Counted from the stretch's first letter, positions 27,149 through 36,989 are shown. The stretch: DNA of 64,000 nt from Arthrobacter sp. zg-Y20 (GCF_030142075.1 NZ_CP126241.1:1488001-1552000); one strand, 5' to 3'. Notes: generated by a model from the letters alone, not told the origin. A program made the numbers and translations.

Positions 27149-27154
27149 TAGTCT
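27149..27154 (+). promoter_or_regulatory. -10 element for leaderless RDD gene transcript
   Basis: TAGTCT, 6 nt, then the GTG at 27161; no ribosome-binding site. Confidence 0.5.
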
Positions 27155-27160
27155 TTAACC

Positions 27161-27601
27161 GTGGTCGATAGAAGCGATATAGGTTCCTGGCTGGAAGGCC
27201 CTCCCTCCGATGAGAGCACCTGGCCGGGCAAGGGCCTTGGCCGGCCCCGGACGGGTCCGGGTTCAATAGCCCGCGTAGGGCCACGCCTGGGAGCGCTGGT
27301 CATTGACTGGGCCATCGCTTCGCTGATTGCCTACTGGCTTTTCGGCGGTGACGACTTCGCGATCCTCGGCATCTTCGCCGTCGAACAGATCGTCCTGGTC
27401 AGCCTGCTCGGCTACAGCATCGGCCACCGTGTGTTCAGCCTGCAGGTGCAGAAAATGGACGGCCGGGCCGCGGGTATTCCGGCCGGCATTGTCCGCACCC
27501 TGCTGCTGTGCCTGGTGCTCCCGGCTGTTGTATTCGACGCCGACCAGCGCGGACTGCACGACCGTGCCATGGGAACCGTCCTGGTGAAGGTTAAACACTA
27601 A
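27161..27601 (+). CDS. RDD-family membrane protein
   Basis: 146 residues from GTG. An N-terminal cytoplasmic stretch of about 35 residues is followed by an RDD domain: GPRLGALVIDWAIASLIAYWLF as the first helix with the family Arg and Asp, further helices near 68-88 and 108-125, and the C-terminal DQRGLHDRAMGTVLV. The function of the family is unclear; some act in ion transport or stress. The gene is divergent from glnA, a neighbourhood that I recall being conserved in mycobacteria. Confidence 0.9.
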   Translation: MVDRSDIGSWLEGPPSDESTWPGKGLGRPRTGPGSIARVGPRLGALVIDWAIASLIAYWLFGGDDFAILGIFAVEQIVLVSLLGYSIGHRVFSLQVQKMDGRAAGIPAGIVRTLLLCLVLPAVVFDADQRGLHDRAMGTVLVKVKH

Positions 27602-27638
27602 GCTTTCCTTTTCCGCCTGCCTGCGGCAGGCTCGGGGC

Positions 27639-28745
27639 ATGAAGCTCCTTATTCTCGGCGGCACCGCCTGGCTTGGACACCGCACCGCACTGGCGGCCGC
27701 CGCGGAAGGACATCAGGTCACCTGCGCAGCGCGCGGCATCTCCGGCGCCCCGCCGTCCGGGGCCGCGTTCCTGTCAATTGACCGCGACGCCGACGGCGGC
27801 CTGGCGGAAGCGGCAGGGCAGCAGTGGGACGCGGTCATCGACGTGTCCCGGCAGCCCGGGCAGGTCCGGCGGGCCGTGCGGGACTTGGCCGATGCGGCGG
27901 ACTTCTACGTATTTGTGTCCACCGGGAACGTCTATGCCAGCCAGAAGGAGTGCGGGCAGGACGAAGATGCACCGCTGCTGCCACCGCTGACATCCGACGT
28001 CATGGAGTCCATGGAGAGCTACGGCCCGGCCAAGGTGGCCTGCGAGCAGGCCGTGACGTCCGGGTTCGGCCCGTCGCGCCGGGCGATCGTGCGGGCGGGG
28101 CTGATCGGCGGTCCCGGCGACACCTCCGGGCGCAGCGGATACTGGCCGATGCGCTTCGCGCATCCCGCCGACGCCGGCGGCAGGGTCCTGGTGCCCGAGG
28201 CCGGCGCGCAGCCCACACAGCTCATCGATGTGCGCGACCTCGCCCAGTGGCTGGTGGACCTGGCCCGGGAACGCACCGCGGGGATTTTCAACGCCGTGGG
28301 GGATACCGTTCCCCTGGCGCAGCACTTGGCCGCCGCCGCCGCCGCCTCCGCGGCCGCAGGGCCCGGAACACTGCTGCCGGAGCACGAACCGGCAAGCACC
28401 GGTGCGGCCGGGGAGGAACGGGGCAGCGCCGTCGCCGTCGCCCAGCAGTGGCTGCGTGAGCAGGGTGTGGGGGAATGGTCCGGTCCCCGCTCGCTCCCGC
28501 TGTGGCTGGAAGATCAGGACTGGCAAGGCATGAATGCCCGCTCGAATGCGCGGGCGCGCCGGGCAGGGCTGACGCTCCGGCCCCTGGAGCAGACCCTTGC
28601 GGACACACTGGCCTGGGAAGAGAACGAAGGCATCGACCGGCCCCGCGGCGCCGGTCTGTCCGGCAACGAAGAGCGGGAACTGCTGGCGCGCCTTGATGCT
28701 GGCCCAGGCGCGGTCACGGCTGGACGGGGAAAGGCCGAGTCCTAG
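27639..28745 (+). CDS. NAD-dependent epimerase/dehydratase family protein
   Basis: 368 residues. The N-terminal Rossmann motif is LLILGGTAWLG. Later blocks are DAVIDVSRQPGQVRRAVRDL, YVFVSTGNVYA and a SYGPAKVACEQAV segment with the catalytic Tyr and Lys of an extended short-chain dehydrogenase. The C-terminal half binds an unknown substrate. Such proteins act on nucleotide sugars or isoprenoid and RNA-related ligands, and I cannot choose among these. A GCCTGCC/GGCAGGC hairpin in the 37-bp gap before the ATG may end RDD transcription. Confidence 0.8.
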   Translation: MKLLILGGTAWLGHRTALAAAAEGHQVTCAARGISGAPPSGAAFLSIDRDADGGLAEAAGQQWDAVIDVSRQPGQVRRAVRDLADAADFYVFVSTGNVYASQKECGQDEDAPLLPPLTSDVMESMESYGPAKVACEQAVTSGFGPSRRAIVRAGLIGGPGDTSGRSGYWPMRFAHPADAGGRVLVPEAGAQPTQLIDVRDLAQWLVDLARERTAGIFNAVGDTVPLAQHLAAAAAASAAAGPGTLLPEHEPASTGAAGEERGSAVAVAQQWLREQGVGEWSGPRSLPLWLEDQDWQGMNARSNARARRAGLTLRPLEQTLADTLAWEENEGIDRPRGAGLSGNEERELLARLDAGPGAVTAGRGKAES

Positions 28746-28758
28746 GCCGGATACAACA

Positions 28759-28786
28759 AAAGGGCCCCTCGAGAGGGGCCCTTTTG
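28759..28786. terminator. Bidirectional terminator, SDR gene / DUF4191 gene
   Basis: A 13-bp stem (AAAAGGGCCCCTC at 28759-28771 with its complement at 28774-28786) has a very tight loop. A-runs and T-runs flank it on both sides, serving both convergent genes. Confidence 0.9.
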
Positions 28787-28796
28787 GTAGGAACGG

Positions 28797-29549
28797 CTAG
28801 CGTCCGCGGGTAGCCTTGCGGTCCGGGCGGGCACGGTAGGGGTCAATGCCCTTGGGGATCGGCAGCCGGGTTCCCAGTGCGGAGAGACGCTGGTTGACGG
28901 CGGCGACTTCCTGCTTGGTCAACTGCTTGGGCAGCTTCTTGGCCGTGGGGGCCACCTTGGCCAGGGGGACCTGCCCTTCACCGTTTCCGGTCTGGATGAC
29001 GGTGACCGGAACCTTGGGGGCGATGCGGTTCATGCGCCGGCGTTCGCCGTCGGCCAGTGCACGGGCGCGGGTCGGGGAGCCTTCGGTGACCAGGACAATG
29101 CCGGGACGGCCAATGGCGCGGAACACCGCTTCCTGGGTGCGCGGGTTGACCGCAACGGGCTGCTCTTCGAGGATCCAGCCGCGGCGGAGCACACTCAGGG
29201 CTGCACCGGAGGCACCGGGCTGTCCTTCGATCTGCGAGAACGCCGCCCGCTCTGCGCGCCGGGACAGGATGAACACCGCGGCGAGCAGGCCAAGCGGGAT
29301 GGCGATGATCAGCAGTGTGATCCAGTTGTCGATGAGCAGGCCGATCAGCAGGCCCACGGCGATGATGCCGAAGAAGGCACCAAGCATCAGCCATACAACG
29401 TTCGGGTCATTCCGGCGGGTCATCTTGAAGATGTCCACCATCTGCTTCATGCGCCCCTGCTTCTTGGGCTTCTTTTCCCCCTTCGGCTTGCGGGAAAAGG
29501 CGCCCTTGCGGGGGGTCTGGGATGCGTCGGAATCAGTGCTTTTGGCCAT
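28797..29549 (-). CDS. DUF4191 membrane protein
   Basis: 250 residues. The N-terminus (about 1-35) is very Lys-rich, then a MKQMVDIFKMTRRNDPNV segment, two membrane helices (about 52-74 and 76-94), and a cytoplasmic domain with GWILEEQPVAVNPRTQEAVFRAIGRPGIVLVTEG. The family sits next to lipA across Actinobacteria; I recall Rv2219 as the mycobacterial member. Function is unknown. Conserved linkage with lipA/lipB hints at a role tied to lipoylation or the membrane, but this is only association. Confidence 0.88.
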   Translation of the reverse strand: MAKSTDSDASQTPRKGAFSRKPKGEKKPKKQGRMKQMVDIFKMTRRNDPNVVWLMLGAFFGIIAVGLLIGLLIDNWITLLIIAIPLGLLAAVFILSRRAERAAFSQIEGQPGASGAALSVLRRGWILEEQPVAVNPRTQEAVFRAIGRPGIVLVTEGSPTRARALADGERRRMNRIAPKVPVTVIQTGNGEGQVPLAKVAPTAKKLPKQLTKQEVAAVNQRLSALGTRLPIPKGIDPYRARPDRKATRGR

Positions 29550-29642
29550 AATAAGTCAATTCTACGTGATGCGGGCGTGCTGTATTGAAGGGCGTGCGGA
29601 TGTGACACGCGCCGTGGTGCAACGGTATGCGGGGCGGGTGCC

Positions 29643-30647
29643 TCAGCTGCGGGCGAGGATGGAGGAGGCTTCCTGCAGGGTGGTGCCGGAATCCTCGATG
29701 TGTGCCAGCTGCGGGGGCAGTTCCCGGCCCTTGCGGCGCATTGCTCCGGCCCACAGCCGGCCGGCGCGGTAGGAGGAACGGACCAGCGGACCGCTCATCA
29801 CGCCCAGGAAGCCCAGTTCCTCTGCTTCGGTACTGATGTCCACGAATTCCTGCGGCTTGACCCAGCGGTCCACCGGGAGGTGGCGTTCGCTGGGGCGCAG
29901 GTACTGGGTGATGGTGAGCAGGTCGCAGCCGGCATCGCGCAGGTCCTTCAAGGCACCGGAGACCTCTTCGCGGGTCTCGCCCATGCCCAGGATGAGGTTG
30001 GACTTGGTCACCATGCCCATGTTCTGGCCCTGGGTGATCACGTCCAGGGACCGCTCGTACCGGAATGCGGGCCGGATGCGCTTGAACAGGCGCGGCACCG
30101 TTTCGACGTTGTGGGCGAAGACTTCCGGCTTCGCCTCGCAGATATCGATGATGTGCTCCACCTTGCCGGAGAAGTCGGGAATGAGGATTTCGACGCCGGT
30201 GCCCGGGTTGAGTTCGTGGATCTTGCGGATCGTCTCGGCGTAAAGCCAGACACCTTCGTCTTCCAGGTCATCCCGGGCCACGCCCGTCACCGTGGCGTAG
30301 CGCAGGTTCATCTGCTGCACCGAGCGTGCCACCTTGAGCGGTTCCATCCGGTCCAGGGCGGAGGGCTTGCCGGTGTCGATCTGGCAGAAGTCGCAGCGCC
30401 TTGTGCATTCGGACCCGCCGATGAGGAAGGTGGCCTCGCGGTCCTCCCAGCACTCGAAGATGTTCGGGCACCCGGCCTCCTCGCAGACGGTGTGCAGGCC
30501 TTCCTTCTTCACCTGCTTCTTCAGCTCCACGAATTCCGGGCCCATGTTCACTTTGGCCTTGATCCATTCGGGCTTGCGTTCCACCGGGACGGCGGCGTTG
30601 CGCTGTTCGATGCGCAGCAGGCGGCGTCCTTCAGGGGCGAGGGTCAC
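29643..30647 (-). CDS. lipA: Lipoyl synthase
   Basis: 334 residues. A radical-SAM enzyme that inserts two sulfurs into octanoyl groups bound to lipoyl domains. The auxiliary cluster motif is [13 protein letters not shown] and the radical-SAM motif is CTRRCDFC. Further blocks are [21 protein letters not shown] and [16 protein letters not shown]. Its ATG overlaps the lipB stop (4 bp), so LipB and LipA are made together. The products modify the E2 protein encoded at 47-49 kb in this window. Confidence 0.97.
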   Translation of the reverse strand: MTLAPEGRRLLRIEQRNAAVPVERKPEWIKAKVNMGPEFVELKKQVKKEGLHTVCEEAGCPNIFECWEDREATFLIGGSECTRRCDFCQIDTGKPSALDRMEPLKVARSVQQMNLRYATVTGVARDDLEDEGVWLYAETIRKIHELNPGTGVEILIPDFSGKVEHIIDICEAKPEVFAHNVETVPRLFKRIRPAFRYERSLDVITQGQNMGMVTKSNLILGMGETREEVSGALKDLRDAGCDLLTITQYLRPSERHLPVDRWVKPQEFVDISTEAEELGFLGVMSGPLVRSSYRAGRLWAGAMRRKGRELPPQLAHIEDSGTTLQEASSILARS

Positions 30648-31369
30648 AGCAGGGCTCCTTTCGGCCGGCCGTCGGCAGGGATGGCGCCGCGGCCGGGGAG
30701 TTCTGTCGGGGTGGTGCCGGTCAGTTCCGCCATGCGGGCGGCAAGCTCGGACTCGATCCGGTCAACGACGTCGGCCGGGGACACGGTCCTGCCGGTTTCG
30801 GCGCTGATGGAGGTGGTGCCGGCGTCGGTAATGCCGCAGGCAATGATCTGGCTGTACGGAGCAAGGTCGTTACTGCAGTTCAGGGAGAAGCCGTGCATGG
30901 TTACGCCTTGGTGGACGCGGATGCCGACGGCGGCGATTTTGCGGTCCGGGGTGCCGAAGGGCTGCCCGTCTCCGCGCAGCCACACTCCCGAGCGGCCCTC
31001 GATCCGGGTGCCGGTAATGCCGTATTCCTGCAGGACGGCGATGACGGCGGCCTCCAGGGCTGCTACGTATGCCTTCACATGGGCCGGGTCGGCCAGGCGC
31101 AGGATCGGATAGCCCACCAGCTGGCCGGGGCCGTGCCAGGTGAGTTTTCCGCCGCGGTCCACGTTGATCACGGCAGTTCCGTCAAACGGGCGCTCATGCG
31201 GTTCGGTACGGCGTCCCGCCGTGTATACCGGGGTGTGCTCAAGGAGCAGGACCGTATCGGGGGAAGAACCCTCAAGGACCTGCCGGTGCAGTTGCTGCTG
31301 GAGATCCCAGCCTGCTGAATAATCCACGTAGTGCGGAGCCAGGCCTACGCGGGTGAACTCCAAAGCCAT
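30644..31369 (-). CDS. lipB: Octanoyl-[acyl-carrier protein]:protein octanoyltransferase
   Basis: 241 residues from the ATG at 31369. It transfers octanoate from ACP to lipoyl domains before LipA acts. Blocks: [15 protein letters not shown], the [19 protein letters not shown] core, [25 protein letters not shown] with the catalytic Lys, and GFSLNCSND with the catalytic Cys region. An in-frame ATG 42 nt upstream was rejected because the -10 element TAGGCT sits 7 nt before the chosen ATG. Confidence 0.96.
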   Translation of the reverse strand: MALEFTRVGLAPHYVDYSAGWDLQQQLHRQVLEGSSPDTVLLLEHTPVYTAGRRTEPHERPFDGTAVINVDRGGKLTWHGPGQLVGYPILRLADPAHVKAYVAALEAAVIAVLQEYGITGTRIEGRSGVWLRGDGQPFGTPDRKIAAVGIRVHQGVTMHGFSLNCSNDLAPYSQIIACGITDAGTTSISAETGRTVSPADVVDRIESELAARMAELTGTTPTELPGRGAIPADGRPKGALL

Positions 31370-31376
31370 GGGGCCT

Positions 31377-31382
31377 AGCCTA
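31377..31382 (-). promoter_or_regulatory. -10 element for leaderless lipB-lipA transcript
   Basis: TAGGCT on the minus strand, then 7 nt, then the lipB ATG. Confidence 0.5.
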
Positions 31383-31531
31383 GACCCCCGCAGACGTAAT
31401 GTGGACCACATCCCCGACGGCGACGCAGACGGGGTTCCGCGCGGCTGCGGCAGGCCCCGGCCCGGCCCCGGCGGCGACTACCTTGTGGATAACGGGCGTG
31501 CCCGTCCGGGGCAGGTTGACACTTGGGTGCC

Positions 31532-33343
31532 ATGGACACCACGCCCAATGACGGACGCCCAGGCGTACCGCCGTATCAGACCTTTTCCCCGGAGGCCGGC
31601 ACCGATGCCCCCGGCCGCACCGCTCCTGCTGTACGGGGGTTCTCCGTGGACCGGCTGCTTGGAACGGGCGGCAGCGGTGCCGTGTGGCTGGTGCGCGACG
31701 CCGCCGGCTCGGCCTTTGCCCTTAAGGTCCCGGCCGGCGCGGGACACCACGGGTTTGAAGCCCGGCGGGAAGTGAACGTGCTGGCCCGGATGGAGCATCC
31801 GCATCTGGTCCAGCTGCACGGGGTGGCTGAGACCGACCAGGGTGAGGGGCTGCTGGTGGGGTATGCCGCCGGAGGCAGCGCCGCAGCCCTGGTCGCTGCC
31901 AGGGGACCGGTTCAACCCGGTGAAGCGGTCAGTGTGCTGGTTGGCATTGCCGGGGCGCTGGGCTACCTCCATGCGCGCGGGGCAGCGCACGGAGATGTTT
32001 CTCCGGCCAACATCCTGTTCACGGCCGAGGGCAAGCCGCAGCTTGCCGACTTCGGCCAGGCGCGCCTGCTGGGGGAGCCGGGAACCTCGGCGCCGGCCAC
32101 CCCGGGGTTCGAAGCGCCGGAGGTTGGCGGCAGCCGCCAGAGGCAGCGCTCCCGGCAAAGTACCCTCGGGGCAGCCGCCGATGTTTATGCGCTCGCCGCC
32201 GTGGGCTGGTTCCTGCTCACCGGCAAGCCTCCTCCGCCTGTTCGGGACCGCCCGCCGCTGTCGATTCTGGTTCCCGGGGTGGGGCGGGAGCTGCCCGCCT
32301 TGCTGGAGGCGGGACTCTCGGAGGACCCGGGCGTGCGTCCCGGGGCAGACGAGATGGCGGCATGGGCCTACCGCGGCGCCCGCCCGCTGCCGGTGGACCT
32401 GGTGGCTTCCGCCCACCCCGAGGTGCGCCCGGACCTGCTGACCCGGCGGACAGGTTCGGCTGCCCGTGCAGGCGGAACGAAGAAGGGCCGGGGAAGGCGC
32501 CCCCAGAAGGAGCCCAACAGGGAGGGGGAGCGGAACAGGGGAAGGGGCCGCATCAGCGGGAGGGGTACGCGGCAGTTCCGGCGGCCGCTTCCTCCGCACC
32601 GGCGCAGGCCGGCGGGCACCTTTGTCCGCGTTGCTGCCACTGTCCTGGTGGCTGCAGTGCTTCTGCTGGCCGGAGTGGCGCTCGCAGCGCCCGACCTTCT
32701 CCAGGTAGAAACCAACCGGTCCGCCGGGCCGGCCAAGGATGCTCCCGTGGAACCGCGGCCGGACGGCGGCAGCGGCGAGGGCGCGGAAACCCGTACAGAG
32801 GATGTTGGGCACGGCAATCCGGACGGAGCCTCCGGCGATGACACGGGTTACGGTGCGGCCGGGCAGGGGAGGGGAGAGGCGCAGCGGATGCAGGGGGAGC
32901 AAACGCCGGCTGTGGAGGTCCTGCTGGCCACGGCTGCTGCCGCCGATCCGGCTGAGGCGGTCCCGGCGCTCGCCGAGCTGCGCGCCCGGGCGTTCCGTAC
33001 AGGCGACCCGCGCCTGCTGGCCCATGTGGACGCACCGGAATCGCCGGCTTTGTCCGCAGATGAGGAACAGGTGGGCAGGCTGGTCCGGGACGGACAGGCC
33101 CTGCGGGGTCTGGAGATGCAGGCAAGTGTGCTGGCTCCGGACACCCCCGCTGCCGGCGGATCCGCCGCACCGGCTGATGTCACGGTGCAGTTGCGGGTCA
33201 GGTTGGAGGTTTCTGCCTACCAGCGCGTGGGCAGCGACGGTTTGGTCCTGGAAGACGCATCCGCCCGGCAGCAGGAAGTGATGCTGGTGCTCGTGCAAAG
33301 CGGCGGCACCTGGAAGATCAGCACGGTCCTCGGCACGGATTAG
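31532..33343 (+). CDS. Receptor-type serine/threonine protein kinase
   Basis: 603 residues from the ATG at 31532 (a TTG 9 nt upstream is an alternative; no clear Shine-Dalgarno). The kinase domain spans about 35-290: glycine loop GTGGSGAVWL, ATP-binding Lys65 in FALKV, and a catalytic loop HGDVSPANILF in which HRD is changed to HGD (153-155) with the Asp kept. The metal motif DFG is at 173-175. A basic, low-complexity linker (about 310-360) leads to one membrane helix (about 363-386) and an external domain of about 215 residues with an acidic spacer. It resembles PknB-class receptors in layout but lacks PASTA repeats. The external domain is unfamiliar to me. Confidence 0.88.
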   Translation: MDTTPNDGRPGVPPYQTFSPEAGTDAPGRTAPAVRGFSVDRLLGTGGSGAVWLVRDAAGSAFALKVPAGAGHHGFEARREVNVLARMEHPHLVQLHGVAETDQGEGLLVGYAAGGSAAALVAARGPVQPGEAVSVLVGIAGALGYLHARGAAHGDVSPANILFTAEGKPQLADFGQARLLGEPGTSAPATPGFEAPEVGGSRQRQRSRQSTLGAAADVYALAAVGWFLLTGKPPPPVRDRPPLSILVPGVGRELPALLEAGLSEDPGVRPGADEMAAWAYRGARPLPVDLVASAHPEVRPDLLTRRTGSAARAGGTKKGRGRRPQKEPNREGERNRGRGRISGRGTRQFRRPLPPHRRRPAGTFVRVAATVLVAAVLLLAGVALAAPDLLQVETNRSAGPAKDAPVEPRPDGGSGEGAETRTEDVGHGNPDGASGDDTGYGAAGQGRGEAQRMQGEQTPAVEVLLATAAAADPAEAVPALAELRARAFRTGDPRLLAHVDAPESPALSADEEQVGRLVRDGQALRGLEMQASVLAPDTPAAGGSAAPADVTVQLRVRLEVSAYQRVGSDGLVLEDASARQQEVMLVLVQSGGTWKISTVLGTD

Positions 33344-33378
33344 GCAGGTTGCTGCCGGATCTAGCGTGAGCTGAAAGA

Positions 33379-33384
33379 TAGGAT
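33379..33384 (+). promoter_or_regulatory. -10 element for leaderless tricorn-protease transcript
   Basis: TAGGAT, 6 nt, then the ATG at 33391; no ribosome-binding site. Confidence 0.5.
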
Positions 33385-33390
33385 CGGTCT

Positions 33391-36300
33391 ATGAGTCCAA
33401 CTGCTTACCTTCGTTACCCAGACCTGCACAACGACTTGGTCACCTTTGTGGCGGAAGACGATGTATGGATGGCTCCCGTCGCCGGCGGCCGGGCCTGGCG
33501 GGTGTCCGCCATGGGGCTGCCGGCCCGCAGCCCCAAGTTCTCCCCGGACGGCACCCGGCTGGCCTGGCAGGCAGTGCAGGGCGGCGCGCCGGAAATCGTT
33601 ACGGCCAATACCGACGGCGGAGACTTCCGCCAGCTGACCTACTGGGGCAGTCAGAGCACGCGCCTGAAGGGGTTTAATTCCGCCGGACGGGTCATCGCGA
33701 CCACGTCCGTGGAGCAGGAGGACAACCGGCTCCGCTGGGCCTTCGAAGTTCCATTGGACGGTGCGGCGCCCGTCAAACTGCCCTACGGTCCGGTGGAAAC
33801 GCTGGCCGAGGGCCCCGCCGTCGGTGATGAACGCCCGCTGGTGATCGGCAGCATGCTCACCCGCGAGCAGGCCTGGTGGAAGCGCTACCGCGGCGGCACC
33901 GCAGGCAAGCTCTGGATTGATGCCGACGGCAACGGGGAGTTCGAGCGCCTGGTGCCTGAACTGGACGGCAACCTTTCGGACCCCATGTGGATCGACGGCC
34001 GCGTTGTCTTCCTCTCGGACCACGAGGGCTACGGCAACCTCTACTCCGTGACGCCGCAGGGAACGGACCTCCGCCGCCACACTGACTTTGAAGGTTTCTA
34101 CGTCCGGCACGCGTCCTCGGACGGCAGCCGCATCGTGTTCGAATCCGCCGGCCGCATCTGGCTCCTGCCGTCGCTGGATGCCGAAGCGCAGCCGCTGGAC
34201 ATTGTCCTTGGTTCGGCAGGCACCGCACGGCGCCCCCGGCCGCTCGACGTTGCCAAGCACCTCGCCGAAGCCGTGCCGGATGCCGCAGGCAACGCGAGCG
34301 TGGTGGAAACCCATGGCACACTGCATTGGCTCGCCCACCGGGACGGACCCTCCCGTGTTATCGAAGCGGACTCCTCGGTGCGTGCCCGGCTCGGCCGGCC
34401 GCTGGGGGATTCCCGTGCGGTGTACGTCAGCGACCGTGACGGCGAAGACGCCGTCTACATTCGAAACGTTTTCGAGGACCTTCCGGCTGCCGGGACAGCG
34501 GGCCGCAAGGGAACCGAATCGGTGCCGGCGGCGGACACGGCCAGCGGGCTTGTCTTGCCCCGCCCGGTTTCCGCAGCGGGAACGGGCCGCACGGCAGCCG
34601 CCACGCCGGTCGCCTCACCGGTTGACGATCACCAGGGTGAGACGCCCGAGCCCGGCGATTCCGGCCATGCTGATTCGCCGGCCGGAACGGTACGCATCGG
34701 GTTTGACCGCCCCACCCGCGTCAGCCAGCTGGCGGCCAGCCCGGACGGCAACAGCGTGGGCGTTGCCACCGAATACGGCGAAGTCTTCCTCCTGGACGTC
34801 CGGACCGGGGAACTGCACCCGGTAGCCTCCTCTGATTTCGGCGCAGTGGATCACCTGGCATTCTCCCCGGACTCGCAGTGGCTCGCGTGGGCGGAGCCGG
34901 CCAGTGCCGGCGGCGGGCGGTCCCGGATCCGGCTGCGGTCTGTCAGCAGCAGCGAAGCGGGGATCATCGACGTCACGGACGGCCGCTTCAGCGATCATGA
35001 CCCGGCCTTCACCCAAGACGGCAAGTACCTGGCCTTCCTGTCCGAACGCAGCTTTGACCCGGTATATGACACGCACCGGTTCGATCTGAGCTTCCCGTCC
35101 TCCACCAAGCCCTTTATGGTCGCCCTGGCCGCCGGCACGCCGTCGCCGTTCGGTCCGGCGGTGTCCGGCGGAACACCCGCAGCAGAGGAAACCAGCGGCA
35201 GCGAAGAGGAGAACCAGCCGGTCCCTGAAGTCCGGGTTGACGCTGAACGCATCGCCGACCGCATCATTGCCGTACCGGTGCCGCAAGGCCGCTACGAAAA
35301 GCTCCGCACTGCCGGGAATGCCCTCCTGTGGCAGGCCACGGACATCTTCGGCGTCACAGGTGACGGCCGGGCTACGTCTGCAGACAGGGAACCGGCATCA
35401 CGGCTGGAACGGTTCGACCTTGCCAAGAAGGACGTGTCTGTCCTGGTACCCGCACTGGATACCTACGAAGTCAGCGCTGACGGTTCGCGGCTCGTGCTGC
35501 AGCACGAGGGGAACCTCCGCGTGGTCCCGACCGCTTCCCGCGTGGAGGAAGACTCAGCAGACAACGTCCGGGTAGACCTGGGCCGGATCCGGGTACGCAT
35601 TGACCCGGTCAAGATGTGGGGCCAGGCCTTTGACGAGGCATGGCGGCTGCAACGCGACTTCTTCTGGGCCCCGGATATGGCCGGGATTGACTGGGAAGGC
35701 GTCCGGGACCGCTACCGCCCGCTGGTGCAGAACCTCGGCAGCCACGATGACTTGGTTGACCTGCTCTGGGAAATGCACGGTGAACTTGGTACCTCCCACG
35801 CCTATGTCACCCCCGCTCCTGCAGCGGAGCCCGGCTCCGGCGCCCAGGGCTTCCTGGGTGCGGATCTGCGCCCGGCAGCCGGAGGCTGGGAAGTGGTACG
35901 GATCCTGGCCGCCGAGTCTTCCGACCCGCAGGCGGTCTCGCCGCTGAGCGCCCCGGGTGCCGATGTCCACCCCGGAGACATCATCGCCGCAGTGGACGGC
36001 GTTCCGGTTCCGGCGGACCAGGGACCGGCTGCCCTGCTGGCCGGTGCTGCCGGCCGCGCTGTGGAGCTGACAATCGTCTCTGCGTCCGCGGACGGCGAGG
36101 CACCCGGACAGCGGCGCATCGCCGTCGTTCCCCTGGCCTCGGAAGAGAGGCTGCGTTACCAAAACTGGGTCAGCGCCAACCGGCATACTGTCCGGGAGGC
36201 CTCCAACGGCGAGTTCGGCTACCTGCATATCCCGGACATGGTGGCCAACGGCTGGTCCCAGCTGCACCGTGACCTTGATGAGGAAGCCTCCCGCAAGGCG

Positions 36301-36945
36301 CTGGTGATCGACGTCCGCCGCAACCGCGGCGGCCACACTTCCCAACTGGTTGCCGAGCAGATCGGACGGAAGGTCACGGCATGGGAAAACCCGCGCGGCG
36401 GCCAGCCTTCCACTTATCCGGCGCACGCACCGCGCGGACCTGTAGTGATCCTGACAGATGAGTTCGCGGGTTCCGATGGCGACATCATCACCCAGACCTC
36501 GAAACTTCGGGGGATCGGTCCGGTTGTCGGCACCCGAACCTGGGGCGGTGTGGTCGGCATCGACGGCCGGTTCAAACTGGTGGACGGAACCGCAGTGAAC
36601 CAGCCGCGTTACGCCTACTGGTTTACCGGCGGGGTGGGCTGGGGAGTGGAGAACCGCGGCGTGGAACCGGACATCGAGGTGGCCTTCCCTCCGCACGCCT
36701 ACGTTGCAGGCGACGATCCCCAGCTTGAGCACGGCGTGGGAATCCTGCGGGAAATGCTCACTGAACTGCCCACGGACCAGCCTCCGGCCCGGGAAGGCTA
36801 TCCCGTCCTCCAGCCCGCACCCCTGCCGCCCCGGCCGCAGGGCCGGCAGGGGGAGCGGCCGCAGGACGACGGCGGCCTGTCCATTCCGGCACCGGTGTCC
36901 GCAGGCGCGGCAGGTAATGACGGTGCCAAGGACAACCGGCACTAA
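33391..36945 (+). CDS. Tricorn-type S41 protease
   Basis: 1184 residues. The N-terminal half contains two WD/TolB-like beta-propellers (repeats such as SPKFSPDGTRLAW and HLAFSPDSQWLAW). A tricorn C1 domain follows, carrying GTSHAYV with His803, then a PDZ domain (about 825-915) and an S41 catalytic domain with DEFAGSDGD, in which Ser1028 is the nucleophile followed by Asp1029. Tricorn cleaves peptides released by the proteasome into small fragments. Low-complexity acidic inserts occur near residues 385-430 and 590-610. There is no signal peptide, so it is cytoplasmic. A PAC2 protein and the aminopeptidase PepA in this window could be functional neighbours. Confidence 0.93.
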   Translation: MSPTAYLRYPDLHNDLVTFVAEDDVWMAPVAGGRAWRVSAMGLPARSPKFSPDGTRLAWQAVQGGAPEIVTANTDGGDFRQLTYWGSQSTRLKGFNSAGRVIATTSVEQEDNRLRWAFEVPLDGAAPVKLPYGPVETLAEGPAVGDERPLVIGSMLTREQAWWKRYRGGTAGKLWIDADGNGEFERLVPELDGNLSDPMWIDGRVVFLSDHEGYGNLYSVTPQGTDLRRHTDFEGFYVRHASSDGSRIVFESAGRIWLLPSLDAEAQPLDIVLGSAGTARRPRPLDVAKHLAEAVPDAAGNASVVETHGTLHWLAHRDGPSRVIEADSSVRARLGRPLGDSRAVYVSDRDGEDAVYIRNVFEDLPAAGTAGRKGTESVPAADTASGLVLPRPVSAAGTGRTAAATPVASPVDDHQGETPEPGDSGHADSPAGTVRIGFDRPTRVSQLAASPDGNSVGVATEYGEVFLLDVRTGELHPVASSDFGAVDHLAFSPDSQWLAWAEPASAGGGRSRIRLRSVSSSEAGIIDVTDGRFSDHDPAFTQDGKYLAFLSERSFDPVYDTHRFDLSFPSSTKPFMVALAAGTPSPFGPAVSGGTPAAEETSGSEEENQPVPEVRVDAERIADRIIAVPVPQGRYEKLRTAGNALLWQATDIFGVTGDGRATSADREPASRLERFDLAKKDVSVLVPALDTYEVSADGSRLVLQHEGNLRVVPTASRVEEDSADNVRVDLGRIRVRIDPVKMWGQAFDEAWRLQRDFFWAPDMAGIDWEGVRDRYRPLVQNLGSHDDLVDLLWEMHGELGTSHAYVTPAPAAEPGSGAQGFLGADLRPAAGGWEVVRILAAESSDPQAVSPLSAPGADVHPGDIIAAVDGVPVPADQGPAALLAGAAGRAVELTIVSASADGEAPGQRRIAVVPLASEERLRYQNWVSANRHTVREASNGEFGYLHIPDMVANGWSQLHRDLDEEASRKALVIDVRRNRGGHTSQLVAEQIGRKVTAWENPRGGQPSTYPAHAPRGPVVILTDEFAGSDGDIITQTSKLRGIGPVVGTRTWGGVVGIDGRFKLVDGTAVNQPRYAYWFTGGVGWGVENRGVEPDIEVAFPPHAYVAGDDPQLEHGVGILREMLTELPTDQPPAREGYPVLQPAPLPPRPQGRQGERPQDDGGLSIPAPVSAGAAGNDGAKDNRH

Positions 36946-36952
36946 CGGCGTC

Positions 36953-36989
36953 GAAGGGTCTGGACTTCAATACGCAGTCCGGGCCCTTC
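36953..36989 (+). terminator. Hairpin after the tricorn-protease gene
   Basis: A 14-bp stem (GAAGGG/CCCTTC plus eight more pairs, two of them G-U; arms 36953-36966 and 36976-36989) has a 9-nt loop and starts 8 bp after the stop codon. It lacks a T-run but is a likely transcript end. Confidence 0.6.
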
